Origin: Gordionus sp. m RMFG-2023
Lineage: Eukaryota; Nematomorpha; Gordioida; Chordodea; Parachordodidae
DNA length: 64,000 nt
Assembly (NCBI RefSeq): GCF_954871325.1
Contig: NC_088775.1
Location: forward strand, 62,597,561-62,661,560
Direction of reading: 5' to 3'
Shown here: in pieces, positions 1-13,700 of the stretch
How the letters are laid out: every line of letters starts with the position of its first letter
Position numbering within the stretch: the stretch's first letter is position 1
Program-made: the position numbers and the translations under genes
Notes under the pieces: model-generated
Database searches by the model: none
The model's input: only the letters and a program-made list of their open reading frames with translations
What the model was told of the DNA's origin: nothing

Positions 1-170
1 ATGAAAGCCTCTCATCAAGCGGTCCTTACAACCAAGAGTATTTCTTAAAATAACATTTTAAAAATTTTTGGGCTGGGCAATGATCAAATATAAAAACAGG
101 CTTTGTGAAAAAGATTTTGGGCCAAGTTTGAAAATGTTATTTCAAATCCGGGATAGGCCTAAAATTTCTA
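1..170. repeat. G+C-rich interspersed repeat fragment at window edge
   Basis: Short islands such as gggctgggc, ttgggccaag and ccgggataggcct sit in otherwise A+T-rich DNA. They match the style of the G+C-rich repeat family seen at 13.4, 21.5, 26.8, 28.6, 33.2 and 60.2-60.6 kb. The element is cut by the window edge, so its ends cannot be defined. Confidence 0.3.
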
Positions 171-509
171 CCTTTGCATGTCTGATATATTTATAATAAC
201 ATCTTTTCGTTTACTTATATTATTTACCTATCGAAAACAAGAATTCAAGTACTTATTTCGCCTTAGTGTCCAGCATGCATTTATTATGCCTTTTATCTAT
301 GGCTATCATATTCCAATTCAAAATATCTCGGATAAACAAACAAAAAGATTTTGTGGATTTGTCTAAACAAGCTTAATACTATTTAAAATTATCCATAGAA
401 TTTTTCATATAAAATTCTCATCTTTGTAACTTTATTGTATTTATGTATTATATAATGAAGAAAAATTAGATTATAATTTAATTTTTTCCTTTTTTCATAT
501 AGCTAATTT

Positions 510-1151
510 CAGGGATATGAACCCTCCTTCTAAAAAGATGGGTTTGGGTTCAGTAAAAAATCTATCAACCCGGTTCGTGTTCATGTGGGTTCAGGGTTAG
601 GAGACCAGAAAAATAATGACTTATTATAATTAGTTAAAATAACAGAAACATTATTTTTTTTAAATTTATTTTATTAGTATTGCCATAAAAATAATTTATC
701 ATCATATTTATAATATATTCGTGATTATGACTTCTCTTTATCTTACTATCAATTTAATAATCTACAAACATCAATATCCTAAAATAGATATTATTATATA
801 TTATCATCATTTATAAAAAAAACTTTTAGAATCTGCTTTGCTTGGTAAAATTTAAAAAATTTTACGAAAAAGAAAAAATGATCAAAAATGTTTTTTTTAA
901 TTAATATTTTTTTTTGTATAAAAAAACAATTATTTTAAAAATAGGAAATTTTTTATAAATGAAAATCATAAATTACATGTTTTTTATATTATATTATTTT
1001 TAACATATAATTTAAAATAAATAAAATGAAAGTTTTAAAATAAAAAATATATTTTTTTTAAAAAAAAAGCGTGGACTCTGAACCCTAAATTTTAAAAAAG
1101 GGTTCGGGTTTGGGTTCAGCGAAATATCGAGGGTTCGGGTTCTCATCCCTA
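510..1151. mobile_element. hAT-type MITE, 642 bp, with 8-bp target duplication
   Basis: The ends are inverted: CAGGGATATGAACCC at the left and GGGTTCTCATCCCTA at the right. An exact 8-bp direct repeat, gctaattt, flanks them (502-509 and 1152-1159). CAG-type ends with 8-bp duplications are the hAT superfamily signature. Subterminal GGGTTCGGGTT-like blocks repeat at both ends, and the core is A+T-rich without a reading frame. It is a non-autonomous element downstream of the LOX-like gene. Confidence 0.8.
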
Positions 1152-1159
1152 GCTAATTT

Positions 1160-1749
1160 ACGTGATATATTAATGTTGGTAAACTTGATTGACAGATAAA
1201 ATTTTAATTTAATTATGTACTTCATTAAATAATTTGGTCGAATATGGTTGTATTTTATAATTTTTTATTTCTAATTTTGTTGTATCAAATATTTTCTATA
1301 TCATTCTAAATACATATTGATGTTCAATGATTTTTCTCTTCCTATGTATAGTAAATTAATTTGTATATTTAAAATATAATGTTTCAATTAAATAACAAGA
1401 GGTTGTAACAATTTTTTAGTATTATAATATGAATAATAAAAGTAAGAATTAAATAAATTATAAAAAACGAAGGTTTAACAAAATAATTTTAAGTTGTCTT
1501 GTTCGTTAAAATATTCAATTTGAATAATAAAATAAAAATATAACATTCATTCAAATTAAAATGAATGTATACAAATAAAAATTTAATATATCATAGATAT
1601 ATCTAACAATTATATATATACATTTATTATTAATGTAAGAAAAATTCTTTTGATTGCATTATATTTTGCATGAAATCATACATACAAAATATTTTTTTAA
1701 TTAATACTCTTTTTAATATGTACTGTTTCAAATTGAATCATGAATAAAT
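1160..1749. other. 3' flank / 3' UTR of the LOX-like gene
   Basis: A+T-rich DNA just beyond the LOX-like stop codon (minus strand). It holds a candidate poly(A) signal and otherwise nothing that can be recognised. Confidence 0.4.
1623..1628 (-). promoter_or_regulatory. Candidate poly(A) signal of the LOX-like gene
   Basis: AATAAA on the minus strand, about 120 nt after the TAA stop at 1750-1752. The position suits a 3' UTR, but the hexamer is common by chance in DNA this A+T-rich. Confidence 0.35.
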
Positions 1750-4700
1750 TTAGTTCATTTCTATCTTGCATCCAGTCGTTGTTATTTGATAAGCAGAGTA
1801 TTCGATGTCACAGATAACTCTGTTGTTAGTGTAGTCTAATTCAGCCACCTTTTTTTCCGGGTTGACAACTATCTAATTTTTAGATCAACAAAATAATAGA
1901 ATAAATGATAAATTTAATCATTATATTTGACTTACCTCTAATTGATAGCTCCCAGGTTGCACATCTGTCATGTCAACCCATTGACAATCTATATCATATT
2001 TATAAACATCGATGCAACCAACCGAAATACCTTGTTCCCCGAAATCTCTGCACTGGAAAGTGGGGAAGATGTCATATCTGCATTGGGCGTCTTCTAAGCA
2101 AAAGCTGGCTTTATGCCCTGTGGCAACTGCGTTATTATTTCTATCTAAAACTCTGTACGTTGAAAATACTTCAAAGCTATGATAATGTCTGTTTTGTTTT
2201 GAAAGAGTAAATGTAATATGTTTATGGCATGATTGTGTATGTGAATAAAATTTATCGCCGCTTTAAAAAATGGGTGCTAAAGTTTTTACTCAATTGTTTC
2301 ATATTTTTAAAAAATTTATCAAATTGTTTCGATTTTTTTAAAATTATCTAAATTGAAGTGGAACATTATATTTTTATTGCTCAGGGAGCTTGAATGATTA
2401 AAATTTAACAATTTCCACAACATCTTAATAATTCTTTCAAATTTAAAAGCTAACTCAAAATTTTTTAAATGCTTTGATACTCGATATAACGCATTCCAAT
2501 TCTAAAGCGACGATGATAAGTATGGGGGTGTAATACGGTGTTGTCAGAAATCAAGGAAACACCTCAAAAAAATGTTATGCGATACCTTTGAGTCTAAATA
2601 TTAAAAACTACCAAACCTTTAAAGGTTTTAGTTTACTTAAGCTATCTAATGAATTATTAATATCGATTATATAGAGTATTCGTTTAAAATTTTATTTATA
2701 AAAAATATAATACGGAACATGAAATTTTTAAAATAACATGAATTTTTGCTATATGATTTAATCATATTTATCATGGTTGGGTATTTAACCGATCAAGTAT
2801 AACTCGGTCAATTGATCGATATTTCCTAAATACAATTATTCGTTTTTATAATGATATACTTCTTTTTGAAAAGTAGTTGAATTTGGAAGGGTCACTATGG
2901 CATGCCACTTACAGAGTGGGCAAAGTTCCTTCCACATGCTTGATGCCGATATTTTATTAATATTTATAGATTCTATCGCATTCGATATATTGTGCTTATC
3001 AAAAATAACGTTTTTACATTGAAAAATTATCGTATCTAAATGATAACCAGGCAAAATCCTTGCTTTTTTATTATCTCACAAACTTCATCAATTTGGAAGA
3101 TGCCGGTCTTGATATTAGAGATATATTAAATAGATAGCTTGTGGGCAGTTATATTGAAATTCTTTAAACTTATTTCAAACATTTTTTTTAATTTTGTCTT
3201 CTCCTGCTGGAGAGGATATTAGATCATAGTACTATTGAATAATATGCTGTTTCACTTATTTTTGCTTGGGTCAATGTGCATTTATCCTCTGTTCATAACG
3301 ACATAGCAAACGATTGAAAAAAAATTAAAGATACTATTACTTATTTCTCTTGGACATGTATCACAGTCTATTCAACGGATGCAAGCCTTTAGAGTTATTT
3401 ATCAAATAGCTACTACTACAAGATTTTAGGAAGCACATCTGAGATCATATTAATTATGTAAATGATATTCTTTAGTAAGATGATATAACACTTGTATTGC
3501 ATTTATTCTAAGAAATGAGATATGTGAAAATTTTCAATTTATCTAAGAAGGTCTTGCCAATTTTTTCCGATTGAGTAACTTATAAATATGATGTATTATT
3601 TTAATAAAACGGATGTGAAGCTAATTGTTTGTGAAGGCAGCCTATGCAAACATTTCATCATATTTTAAGTTTTTATAAAACTTTCTTATTTAAAAAATAT
3701 TTTCTATACTAGTATATTATTTTTTTGAGTTTAGACTTCCCTGAATTTATTATGATGGATAAAATCAAAATGTCGGATATTATCCCCTAAGTTGAGTAGA
3801 AAGTTGTTATTTTGATTTAATTCTTCATCAGATTCGAACTAATAGAAATATCAGTATTTCTAAGGTCAGGCACACATGGTGCAACTGTTTAGTATTTTTT
3901 ATTTATTCTATCAAAGTATGTGATAATAATTATGTGATATGATATATTTAATGACAAAAAGGCGAAAACTTTAAGATTTTAGCCAAAAAATATTATCTAA
4001 GCCTCAAAATTTCGCTGGCAGAAGATTTGGCACTCTTGACTAAATCTACAGGCTGCGAAAATCCTGATTTATCTATTTCAAAAAAGCGGTTAAATGGCTA
4101 AATCTAAGTTTTCACAATACTATAGGCCAATATGACATCGAATTGAATGATGGATTATGGCGGAAATCAGATTATCTTTGGAAGGGAGTTTTGTATCCAA
4201 ACATTCAATACAAGCTCGAACTTTGTGCCAAAGAGCGATATCCTGTTAGAATTCTGGGTTATCGCCAATATTCACTAATGAATCTAACAAGAAGATGATT
4301 ACCCAAAATCTCATTATATGTATTCTGATTGTCATAAATTCCGCTTATTTTGCTTTCTTCCATGTATTATTTAATCATTGTATCATATGAAGCTCCGGAA
4401 AGGTGGCAGTTCTCCATTAGTCTTTATCTCACCTTTTAAGTTTAGAATTTTTTATATCCTAAATGTGTTTCTTAAACATTATTTACAAGTTTTTATTTCA
4501 TGGTATTTTTACAGAGCCTTTCCTTGAATAGTTGCGAAATCTCTTTTTAAACCTCTAACTTTTGCCTATCTCGCGGTAGGGTAGTCGTTGATGTCTTGAT
4601 TGATCAAGTCTAAAGGTTTGCTCTTATCTCAGGGGGTATAAATATTTGAACTACAACTTCCCAAGCCTATATTATAAGTTATTTTTTATTTATCTTAATA

Positions 4701-7700
4701 TTCTTTTACATCACCGCAAACTTTTTTAAACTAATTCCCCTCGGAAAATGGCAAGCTAAGGCTTGAATAACTTCCTTAGGTATAGTCTATATGACACTGT
4801 GCCTTATAGCAAAGGTAAATTATAAAAATTAATATCTTCAAATAAGAAATTTGAAATTGGATTAAGAATTTGTCCTATAGTTTTTCCAATTTCTGGCATG
4901 CTCTTAAATGTGTACATTTTTTTTTCAAAACAAATTTTATATAATGATAAATATAACCGTTTTATAGCTTTTTAAGTTCAATTTATAAGATTTCTATAAA
5001 ACTTTATTCCATCAAAAAATAATAGGCAGTCCTTGAGATCCCTGAAATATTGAGGTTTAAAATGATTTCTGCATTATTTTAAGGTATTCTCTTAATTTCT
5101 TGAAACACCTTGTTATAGTGTATATAAATTTTTATTGATATTATAAAGCAAGATGTGCGGCATTTTATTATGAATAATAATTTGTGGTGTTAGTAAAATT
5201 AATATATAGAGCAGTTATAGAAAGAGATTTGGTAAAAATAGTATCAAAATTAATTTATTTACAAAGCAAGTTTTGTTTTGCTAAAACAAAGAATGTTAAT
5301 TTTGAGTTGGTTGAGACTTATAAAGCGCTTGTTATTTATTCAAAAAAAATTTAAAGCTTAATTTTAAAACATTTTATTTTCAAGCATTTAAAAAAATGAT
5401 AATCCAATAATTTACTGATGGCACTCATGCCAATCCCACATAACTTTCGGGAGAAACGGAGTAAAATCCGCTGTACCAATATTAGCAATGGCAGTCGTAA
5501 ACCTTAATAAATTTCTATAAGCGCTTGCCCATCCTAATAAAAATAATAATAATGCAAAAGTCTATTGAAAAGTTTTTTTTAAGATTTTAAACCCAACGAA
5601 AGTAAGTTTATTTAGACCGATTTCCCTATGAGATATACAGATGTGAAAAACTTGGTTAGCTTTTGGTTAAAAGTGATTTTTAAAAAAAATAAATAATGTA
5701 ATAAACTACTCGTGGCATTGATGCCAGTCCCACAATTTTTTTGGCAGAATAGGTAAGAACGCTACCTTTCCTATATTCGCCATTGCCAATGTAAATCTCA
5801 GAAGTTTTCTTTTAGAATTTTTCCATTCTATAAAAAGAGATGAGAGATTACATACATACAACCTAACCTTATTTTTAAAAAAAAATTTCAAAAACATTTT
5901 AAGTAAAATAATTTATTAGAGAAACTAAATTTTAAGGTCAGACTAACTAACTCTTTAAAAATGAACAATTTGATTAAATCTTATCTACTCATTATAATTA
6001 AGTTGAAATACTTTGAAAGATTTGTATCTTTAAATAATTATAAATAATGTTCTGTTCTGCCTAATATCCGCTAGTAAAACCTCCGTAAGATATATCTCTA
6101 AAAAGCAGAATATTTACATCTCTTTATTGAAATCTTATATTGTTTCCATTGACATAAATATATTATTCAATTTGAATAGTCAAATTACCTAATAAATGAA
6201 AAAGTGATTTAATTTCATATTTTTAAATTTTATAAAATATATTTAATTATTTATTTAAATTTAAGCCTGTAACAATTCTCATAGATCTTGTAATTTCTGC
6301 TCATAAATTATGCTTAGTTATGAAATCAAATATCAATATAATAATATTGAAATGTAAAACTCTATGAAAAAAATATGATCATCAAGTTTCAGATTCTTCA
6401 TATTAATAATTTTATCAGTAAGTCATATTTGCTTTGGAGGTTTTACTGTATATACCAGATATACTTTATTTATTGTAATTAATCAAGCTTACTATTTATA
6501 TATTTAGTATTTTTCTATTAAGTAAGGCTATAATTTCATGCGTTTATTCCATTAATCTAAACGTTTTTTAAATTAAATCTTGAAAATTTCATTCAGTATT
6601 AATGTATATTAATTTGCCATGATATTCGAAATAACCTACCAATTTCATTCTGTACTAATGTATAAGCTGAACTGGAAACACAATTTTCTTCCATAGCACA
6701 GGTCAATTGCCCTAATGGAGTAGGGTCTAAATGAATTGTTTGTTCTAACTCACGATAATCTACAACCAAGTCTGGTAACTCTAATAATAAAAAATAATAA
6801 TTAACAAAATTACAATTAAATATTTTAAAAAAACTCACGTTGTCCACATACGACTCCGGCTATATTTGTTTTCCCTGGACATGTTACGCCTCTTTTTATA
6901 AACCGACATTGACCTAAATTGTATTCTGTACCTTGACAATTTACGCCACTTAATAACACAGGTCCATAAGAATTTCCGAATTGAGTTCCCTGTATTAAAA
7001 ATTTATATATATTATATTATGCTATTATTCATATTATAGACATTATTTTAAAGGATGTATATAAATTGGAACCTGTGAGGCTTGTTCGGCATATCCAAAA
7101 TTCAACATTTTACATATTACATTAGCTTCAGTTATTGACCATCCATCTCCGCATATGGTCCCCCATCTTGAATCGTAAAATTTTATTTCCACTCTACCAT
7201 TATAATTGCTTCCACCTGCTAAACGCAATTGAATTGTTTGTATGTTTGAACTCTGAAATGAGAAAAAAGAGTTTTAAAATAATTATAGTGCTTGTTAATT
7301 GGAATGTTTTGCATTTAATTTCAAATATATTCTAAATGATAACGTGCAAATTTGTAAACGTTTCCTTGCTTTAAAACCCGCAAGGGTTTTTACAATTTTT
7401 TAAAAATGCTACATCAATTTAGGCTGGGTTTTTAGGAAAAACAACGTTAAACGCTTCTGCTCAATTTGTAACTATTATTTTATTTTTTCCAAAAAAGTCT
7501 ATAGTTTAAAAGTTTATTCATAAAATATAAAACTTGAGTTAGAATATATAGCAAAACGGTAAATAACTAGGATTTTTCCGAAGGTTAAAAAATGAGAGGG
7601 TGGTTGCCCCCAGTGCCCCCCCCCACTTACTGGCATATGGCTATGCTTCATCTAGGGTATATTCTAATTAAGGATATTTGTTTAAAAATATTTCTTTCCT

Positions 7701-10700
7701 TTGTTTTATTTAGCTTTTTAAAATATGTAACCTGGGCAGGGTTGCCATGTCTCCCCCCATCAGTGGGAGTCTCCCACAATTTTTTAGTTTACCCACATAC
7801 ATCTCACTCCCACAAAACTCCCACAATTAGAAATCTCCCACAAAAAGCTCCCACAATTTTTTAATTTCTCCCACAATTTTTTTTTTAACATTTTAATGTT
7901 TTTAATATATAAATAATAATTTTGAGAGATAGTATTTGATTATTTTTATATTAAAATAAATTTTAAATATTTATTCAAAAAATATGTCTAGTTCTTTTAT
8001 TTTATTTTTCCGCTCTAAAATATATTTTTTATAAAATTATTCACTCGACATTTTCAAAATTATCATGTAGTTCAACATTAACAGAGCTATGTCATCAAAA
8101 TGTAGGTCGAATCTTTTCCCCTAATATTTAACGACTCCAAAATAAGTGCTAACTTTACTTGAGGTAGGACAAAAATGAGCAAGGTTATCACAAATGTGTC
8201 AGAACCTTCCAAGAGGTCAATTCTAGACGATTTGAAAGAAGGACATCCATATGCTATTTTAACAGACGCATCAAATAAGAAAAATATTAAAACATTTCCC
8301 CTGATCCTTTGCTATTTCAATAAGAATAAGGGCATTTCTATAAAACTATTGAAATTTTTTTCATCCGATAGTGAAAAATCCAACGATATAGCTAACCACA
8401 TAATGGTAAATTTAGCTGATTCAGGGTTATCAATGAGTTGCATGTCAGCTTTCTGCGCTGATAATGCCTCTGTTAATTTTGGCAAAATTCAAAGTGTATT
8501 TACCGAATTGAGGCAGCACAATAATGAATTAATACCAATTGGCTGTATATGCCATATACTGCATAATTCTTGCAAGAAGGCAATGAATGTACTATCTGTA
8601 GATGTCGAAGTAATTGTGATGAAATGTTTTAACGAATTTATTTCATCAGCTAAAAGAGTCACTGAATTAAAAGAATTGGTGTTCTGATTTGGAATGGTGT
8701 GAGTTGTTGCGATATGTACCTATCAGGTGGTTATCATTAATACCTGCCATCGAGAGAATTTTAAAATTTTACGAACTCTTAAAGAAATACTTCTTAAATA
8801 AAGATTTTAAAAGCTGTCATCAAATTTTGAAAAATTTTTTCGAGGATGAAATGTCAGAAGCATATTTGGGATTAGTTTCACACGTAGGAAATCTACTTCA
8901 TGTAGTTAATATTCAGTTGCAATCAGAAGATTCTTTATTGATAAAGATTCACAAAATCATGCTACAGCTATGTTCATCTCTACAGTTAAAAATAGATAAT
9001 AAATTTTATGGCGCTATTGCTAAAAATATCATATTAAAATGTTCAAATATTACTATAATTAACGTATTTTTAAATGAAGCAAATATTTTTATTAAGACAA
9101 TTTTGGAATATTTACAATCAAGATTTGATTTTAATAACTCTATTTACAAGTGTATAAATATTATGACTTTGGAACAGAAACCATCATTTGATGGTTTTTG
9201 TAATTTAATAAATATATTAAAATTACCGATAGACATTGAAGCCTTGTTTGAAGAGATTGTAATTTTTTCCATTTTTTATGATTAGCCAGAATACTTAAAA
9301 TTAGATGGTCTAAAAGCAGAGGAGAAATGGGTGGAATTTTTTCGTAATAACGATAAATCCCCATGCTTGGAAAAAATTTGCGAGTATGTTTTCTCCTTAC
9401 CTCATTCTAATGCCTCATCGGAGACATTTTTAGCCTGATGAGGACTACCTGGAGAAAGGAGAGAAATCGAATTGCTTTAACAACATTAGAGGCCGAGTTA
9501 ATGGTTAAACAAAATTATAAAATGTCATGCCAGGAGTTTTATAAATATCTTAGTAACGACGGTAAACGTTTAGTTCCATTATTTAAATCTCAAATAAAAT
9601 ATAATTAACTATAACTATTTGACTTTCTGTATTTTATAAAATCTTATTTATACATTTGCATAAAATCAAATAAATTTATTTTTTACATTATAAAATTAAT
9701 ATTTTGAATATTTTAGCAAATCATAAAAATAAAGAAGCATTACAATCTCCTCAAACATGACATCATATTAAATCTTATTAATAATTATCCGATAATAGTA
9801 ATAATATTCTTACTTTGGTATTTCTGCAGCATAATTTAGTGAACCTTTATTAAATTATATTCTTCTGATTGCAACTGCATATTAACAGCATATAGTAGAT
9901 TTCCTATATGTAAAATTCCTAAATATACTTGTGACATTTATTTTTGAAAATTTTTTTCAAAATATTATGACAGCTTTTATAATCTATTTATTTTTTAAAG
10001 GTTTGTAAAATTTTAAAATTCTACGATGGCGCGTATTAGGAGGAACCTGTCAACCAACATTATGCTGACTCAATTCTGTAAATACACTCTGGTTTTTGCC
10101 AAATTCACTGAGGAATTATCAGATCAGAAAGCTGCCATGCAATTCATTGGTAATGTTAAATCTGCCATATTTACCATTATATATGGTTAGCTATGTCTTT
10201 GGATATTTCATATCTGGAGAAAATTTTTTTAATAGTTTTATTGAAATGACATTAATTTTGTTGAAATAGGGGAGGATCAAGGGAAATGTTTTAATATCTC
10301 CTTATTAGATGCATCTGTTAGAATTGCATATGTTTGCACATCTTTCAAAACGTCAAGAATTGACCTTCTGGATTTATATCCTAAAACATTGATGATAGCC
10401 TTGCTCATTTGTGTTCTACAAAGTATACTTTTCATTTATATTAGTCGTTAAATATTATGGGGAAAGATTCTACGAACATTGTGATGTTAAGTAGCTCTCT
10501 GAATGTTGTACTGCATGATAGGTATTTACCATTTCCGCAACTGTAGTTGCATCTGTATTATTTCTTATTTTTGAAGAATATTTTTGTTTTGCAATAGATG
10601 TTGATAGACTGCCCTGTACTGATTTATGCTTTGAAGATTTTTGATGCCTCAAAATATCATATTCCCTTCCCCCATTGTATTAACTAAATACTGTAGAACA

Positions 10701-13700
10701 ACTTCCCCGCATTGATTATAATTATTTTTTACATTGTAAATTTAAAATTGTTTGTTTTTTTATAAAATCTTATTTATACATTAGCATAAAATATATTTTT
10801 TTTACATTGTAAAATTACAATTTTTTTATAAAATTTTATCTTGTTTACATTCTTTTGTATTTAAAAAAGATCGTTGGTTATTATTTTTAAACAAAATTAA
10901 TATATTATAATAAATCAATATGTTATTTTAATAATAAAGATAGTATTTAAGAAATTTTGTGTCGTACTATAATTACCTATTTTGAAAAATAGTTGCGTAT
11001 TTTATTTTGGAAAATAGTTACCTATTTTATTTTGAAAAAGAGTTGGATATTTTATTTTGAAAAATAGTTGGCTATTTTATTTTGAAAAATAGTTGGCTAT
11101 TTTATTTTGAAAAATAGTTGGCTATTTTATTTTGAAAAGCTATTTTATTTTAAATAGTTGGCTATTTTATTTTGAAAAATAGTTGGCTATTTTATTTTGA
11201 AAAATAGTTGGCTATTTTATTTTGAAAAATAATTACCTATTTTATTTTGGAAAATAGATTCGATTTTATATTTATAAAAAATAATAAGCGGATAACTAAG
11301 TCAATTCTCCTTCGGCCCGCAAAAATTTTTTTTTTAGCAATTTTCATATTTCTACCACAATTTTTATATTACTCCCACAAAATACCGAATTTCTCCCACA
11401 ATTTGAGAATTTTGACCTGGCAACCCTGATCCTGGGTAATAGATATTCATCCTGTGTGAAGTGAGCCAATTTTTTACAAATGCTCAAATTATGGGTAGGA
11501 AGGAGTACTCTAAGATTTAGATTATATTTTTATTAGACGACTATATTATCATTTTATTTAAATTAGTTAATTATAATTTAGATGTTATTATAAAAATATA
11601 TGTTTTGTATATTATTATATTTTTTTAAAAAAAAATAGAATATTGCGTACTATAAATTATATATTTAGCGTAACCTAGTACAGATTGCATAAGAATTATT
11701 GGGGGAGTGGGGGGGGGATTTGCTTTAGGCCTTACGTCTCTGTATTTATCAAAGTTGAGTGTAGTTGGCTGAACAAATGAAAGCACTAAGATCTGTGCAA
11801 ATATTTGTTATCTTATTTTAAAAAAATTTATTCATGTCTTATTAATACATTTTTCTAAAACTTTTAGAAGATAATATAAAATTAGTGAAATAATAAAAAG
11901 TTGACATCATGCCAAAACAGAATATATAGTTTGCGCCGATACTTGATATCTGATTAGTTCTTAATCTATCAAAATATTGGCAGTCACTCTATAGAAACCG
12001 TATAAGATATAATATTATTACACCACATTTTAAGCATGAAGTTGACCAAACTTTTGGAAGCACCAATTTAAGCCAGTTTCTTTAATTGTTATGCAACTCA
12101 TTTTTTTAGAACACTAATTTTGTCTATTTAATATTTTCGTGACATATGCTCATTTTTTGAGAATACTAAATTTTATCTAGTCATGATTATTATTATATTT
12201 TTAAAGAGGAAAATAGATGTTATTAATTATTATTTATTATATTTTTTTTGGACATTATTAATAAATATTTGTTATACTTATATTCTAAAAATTAAAAAAT
12301 ATATAAGGGCAGAAAAAAGTAATAATTATTTTATTTTTTTTCTTCCTGTAACTTTATTATTATTGGAAATTGAAAATTAAGATTATAAATTATTATCATT
12401 TTCTCATTTTTGTAAAATTTGTTGAAAAAAAAAATTATTCGCTAATAAATAAACAGTAATTGAAATATTTAAATTATTACAAACATTAAGAAAGGTTAGC
12501 AAAGAAAATACAAGAAGTTCTCTTAAGTGTAGGCGGCTGATATTTTACAAAAGTCCTAAGTGTAGGCGAAACACATTTTACAAGAAGTTCTCTTAAGTGT
12601 AGGTGGCCAGTATTTTACATGAAGTCCTCTTAGGGGCTGATAATTTACAGGAAGTCCTTTTAAGTGTAGGGCAGATATTTATATTAAATCCTATTGAGCA
12701 TGGGATTAGCCGACTTTTTTACAATGGTGGTCAAGAAGTTATATACCAATAAAGTATAGCTAAATAAATAATAGTTTGAATTAAGTATACAGAAATAGTG
12801 TTTTGGTAAATGTATATACATATAATTGGGTTTACACTATTGATTATCCTATATGGTGACACAACAAATAACCAAAATATTTATTTTAAAGTTGATATAA
12901 ATTTCTTATAAAGTAGTGATGAAAAGTTTGAAATTTGTAAAGTAATATGAGGTACAGTATAATATTTCTGGCACATTGATAGTATTATTGATATGGTTGA
13001 AGTCGAAATTTTAGGATAAAAGGTCAAACTTTGACGATTTAACGACACGATGTAGAGGGGAATGTGATAAGTAAAGAAACTTGATTCCTGGTGCAAGAAT
13101 TGATTAAAGGAGGGACAGTTAGTGAAGTCGGAAGATGGAATGAAAATGAAAGAAGGAATTGATCTGAGAGTGGAGACCGGAATAGAGGGCCTGGATATAA
13201 TAAACAAATTTTGGAGCATTATCAGAAATCTTCAAGAGCCAGGCCGGCTAGCAGGAATATCATATTTTCTAGAGAGCCTAAATTTATTACATTTTTTTTA
13301 AAAACCGGCTTAGGCTAATAAAACATTTCCAACTTAAAGAAATATTGCCATTTTTTTGTTTTGATAATAATAAATTTCAGTATTTTAAACAAAATGATTG
13401 CCTATTTAAATATTGTTTATTTTTTATTATATACAATAAATAAAATTTTTGGATAAGGGTTTGGGCCGGGCTTGGGAATTTTTAGAAACTTATTATGGGC
13501 TTGGGAATTTTTTTCAATATTAGATATGAATTGGGTAGTAATTTTTACTGCGGGCCTGGGCAAAAATTGAAGTCCATGGCCGTAAGAAAATTCACGGAGA
13601 AGGCGAATTTAAGTAAAATCTAGTTTTGATTCTCGAGGAAGAGATATGAACTGTTTTATAGATAAAGATTGCAGGGAAAAAATATTTAAAGAAAAAAATA

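Larger units (their letters stand above)
2189..5415. other. LOX-like intron 7
   Basis: 3.2 kb of A+T-rich intron. It contains a weak LINE-like remnant near 3.23-3.31 kb and a decayed MITE near 3.95-4.12 kb. No further exon of the gene was found, and none is needed since exon 7 joins exon 8 in frame. Confidence 0.5.
7737..11428 (+). mobile_element. hAT element (3.7 kb) in intron 3 of the LOX-like gene
   Basis: Inverted ends CAGGGTTGCCATGTC / GACCTGGCAACCCTG are flanked by 8-bp duplications with one mismatch: aacctggg (7729-7736) and atcctggg (11429-11436). Both ends carry runs of ctcccacaa(t) subterminal repeats. The element holds a broken hAT transposase on the plus strand, a second inverted transposase N-terminal piece, and a 25-bp tandem repeat. 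It lies antisense within the host intron. Confidence 0.85.

Noticed and set aside
2836-3054. Minus-strand frame with MWKELCPLCKWHAIV
   Set aside because: One Cys-x-x-Cys does not make a domain. It lies inside LOX-like intron 7 with no matching splice sites.
10970-11260. Regular repeats as a CRISPR-like array
   Set aside because: The 25-bp units are directly adjacent with no unique spacers, and the context is an animal transposon.
12881-13219. 112-codon minus-strand open frame
   Set aside because: Ser/Ile/Phe-rich, low-complexity translation with no domain; it is the opposite strand of purine-rich repeat DNA next to the Ty3/gypsy fossil.
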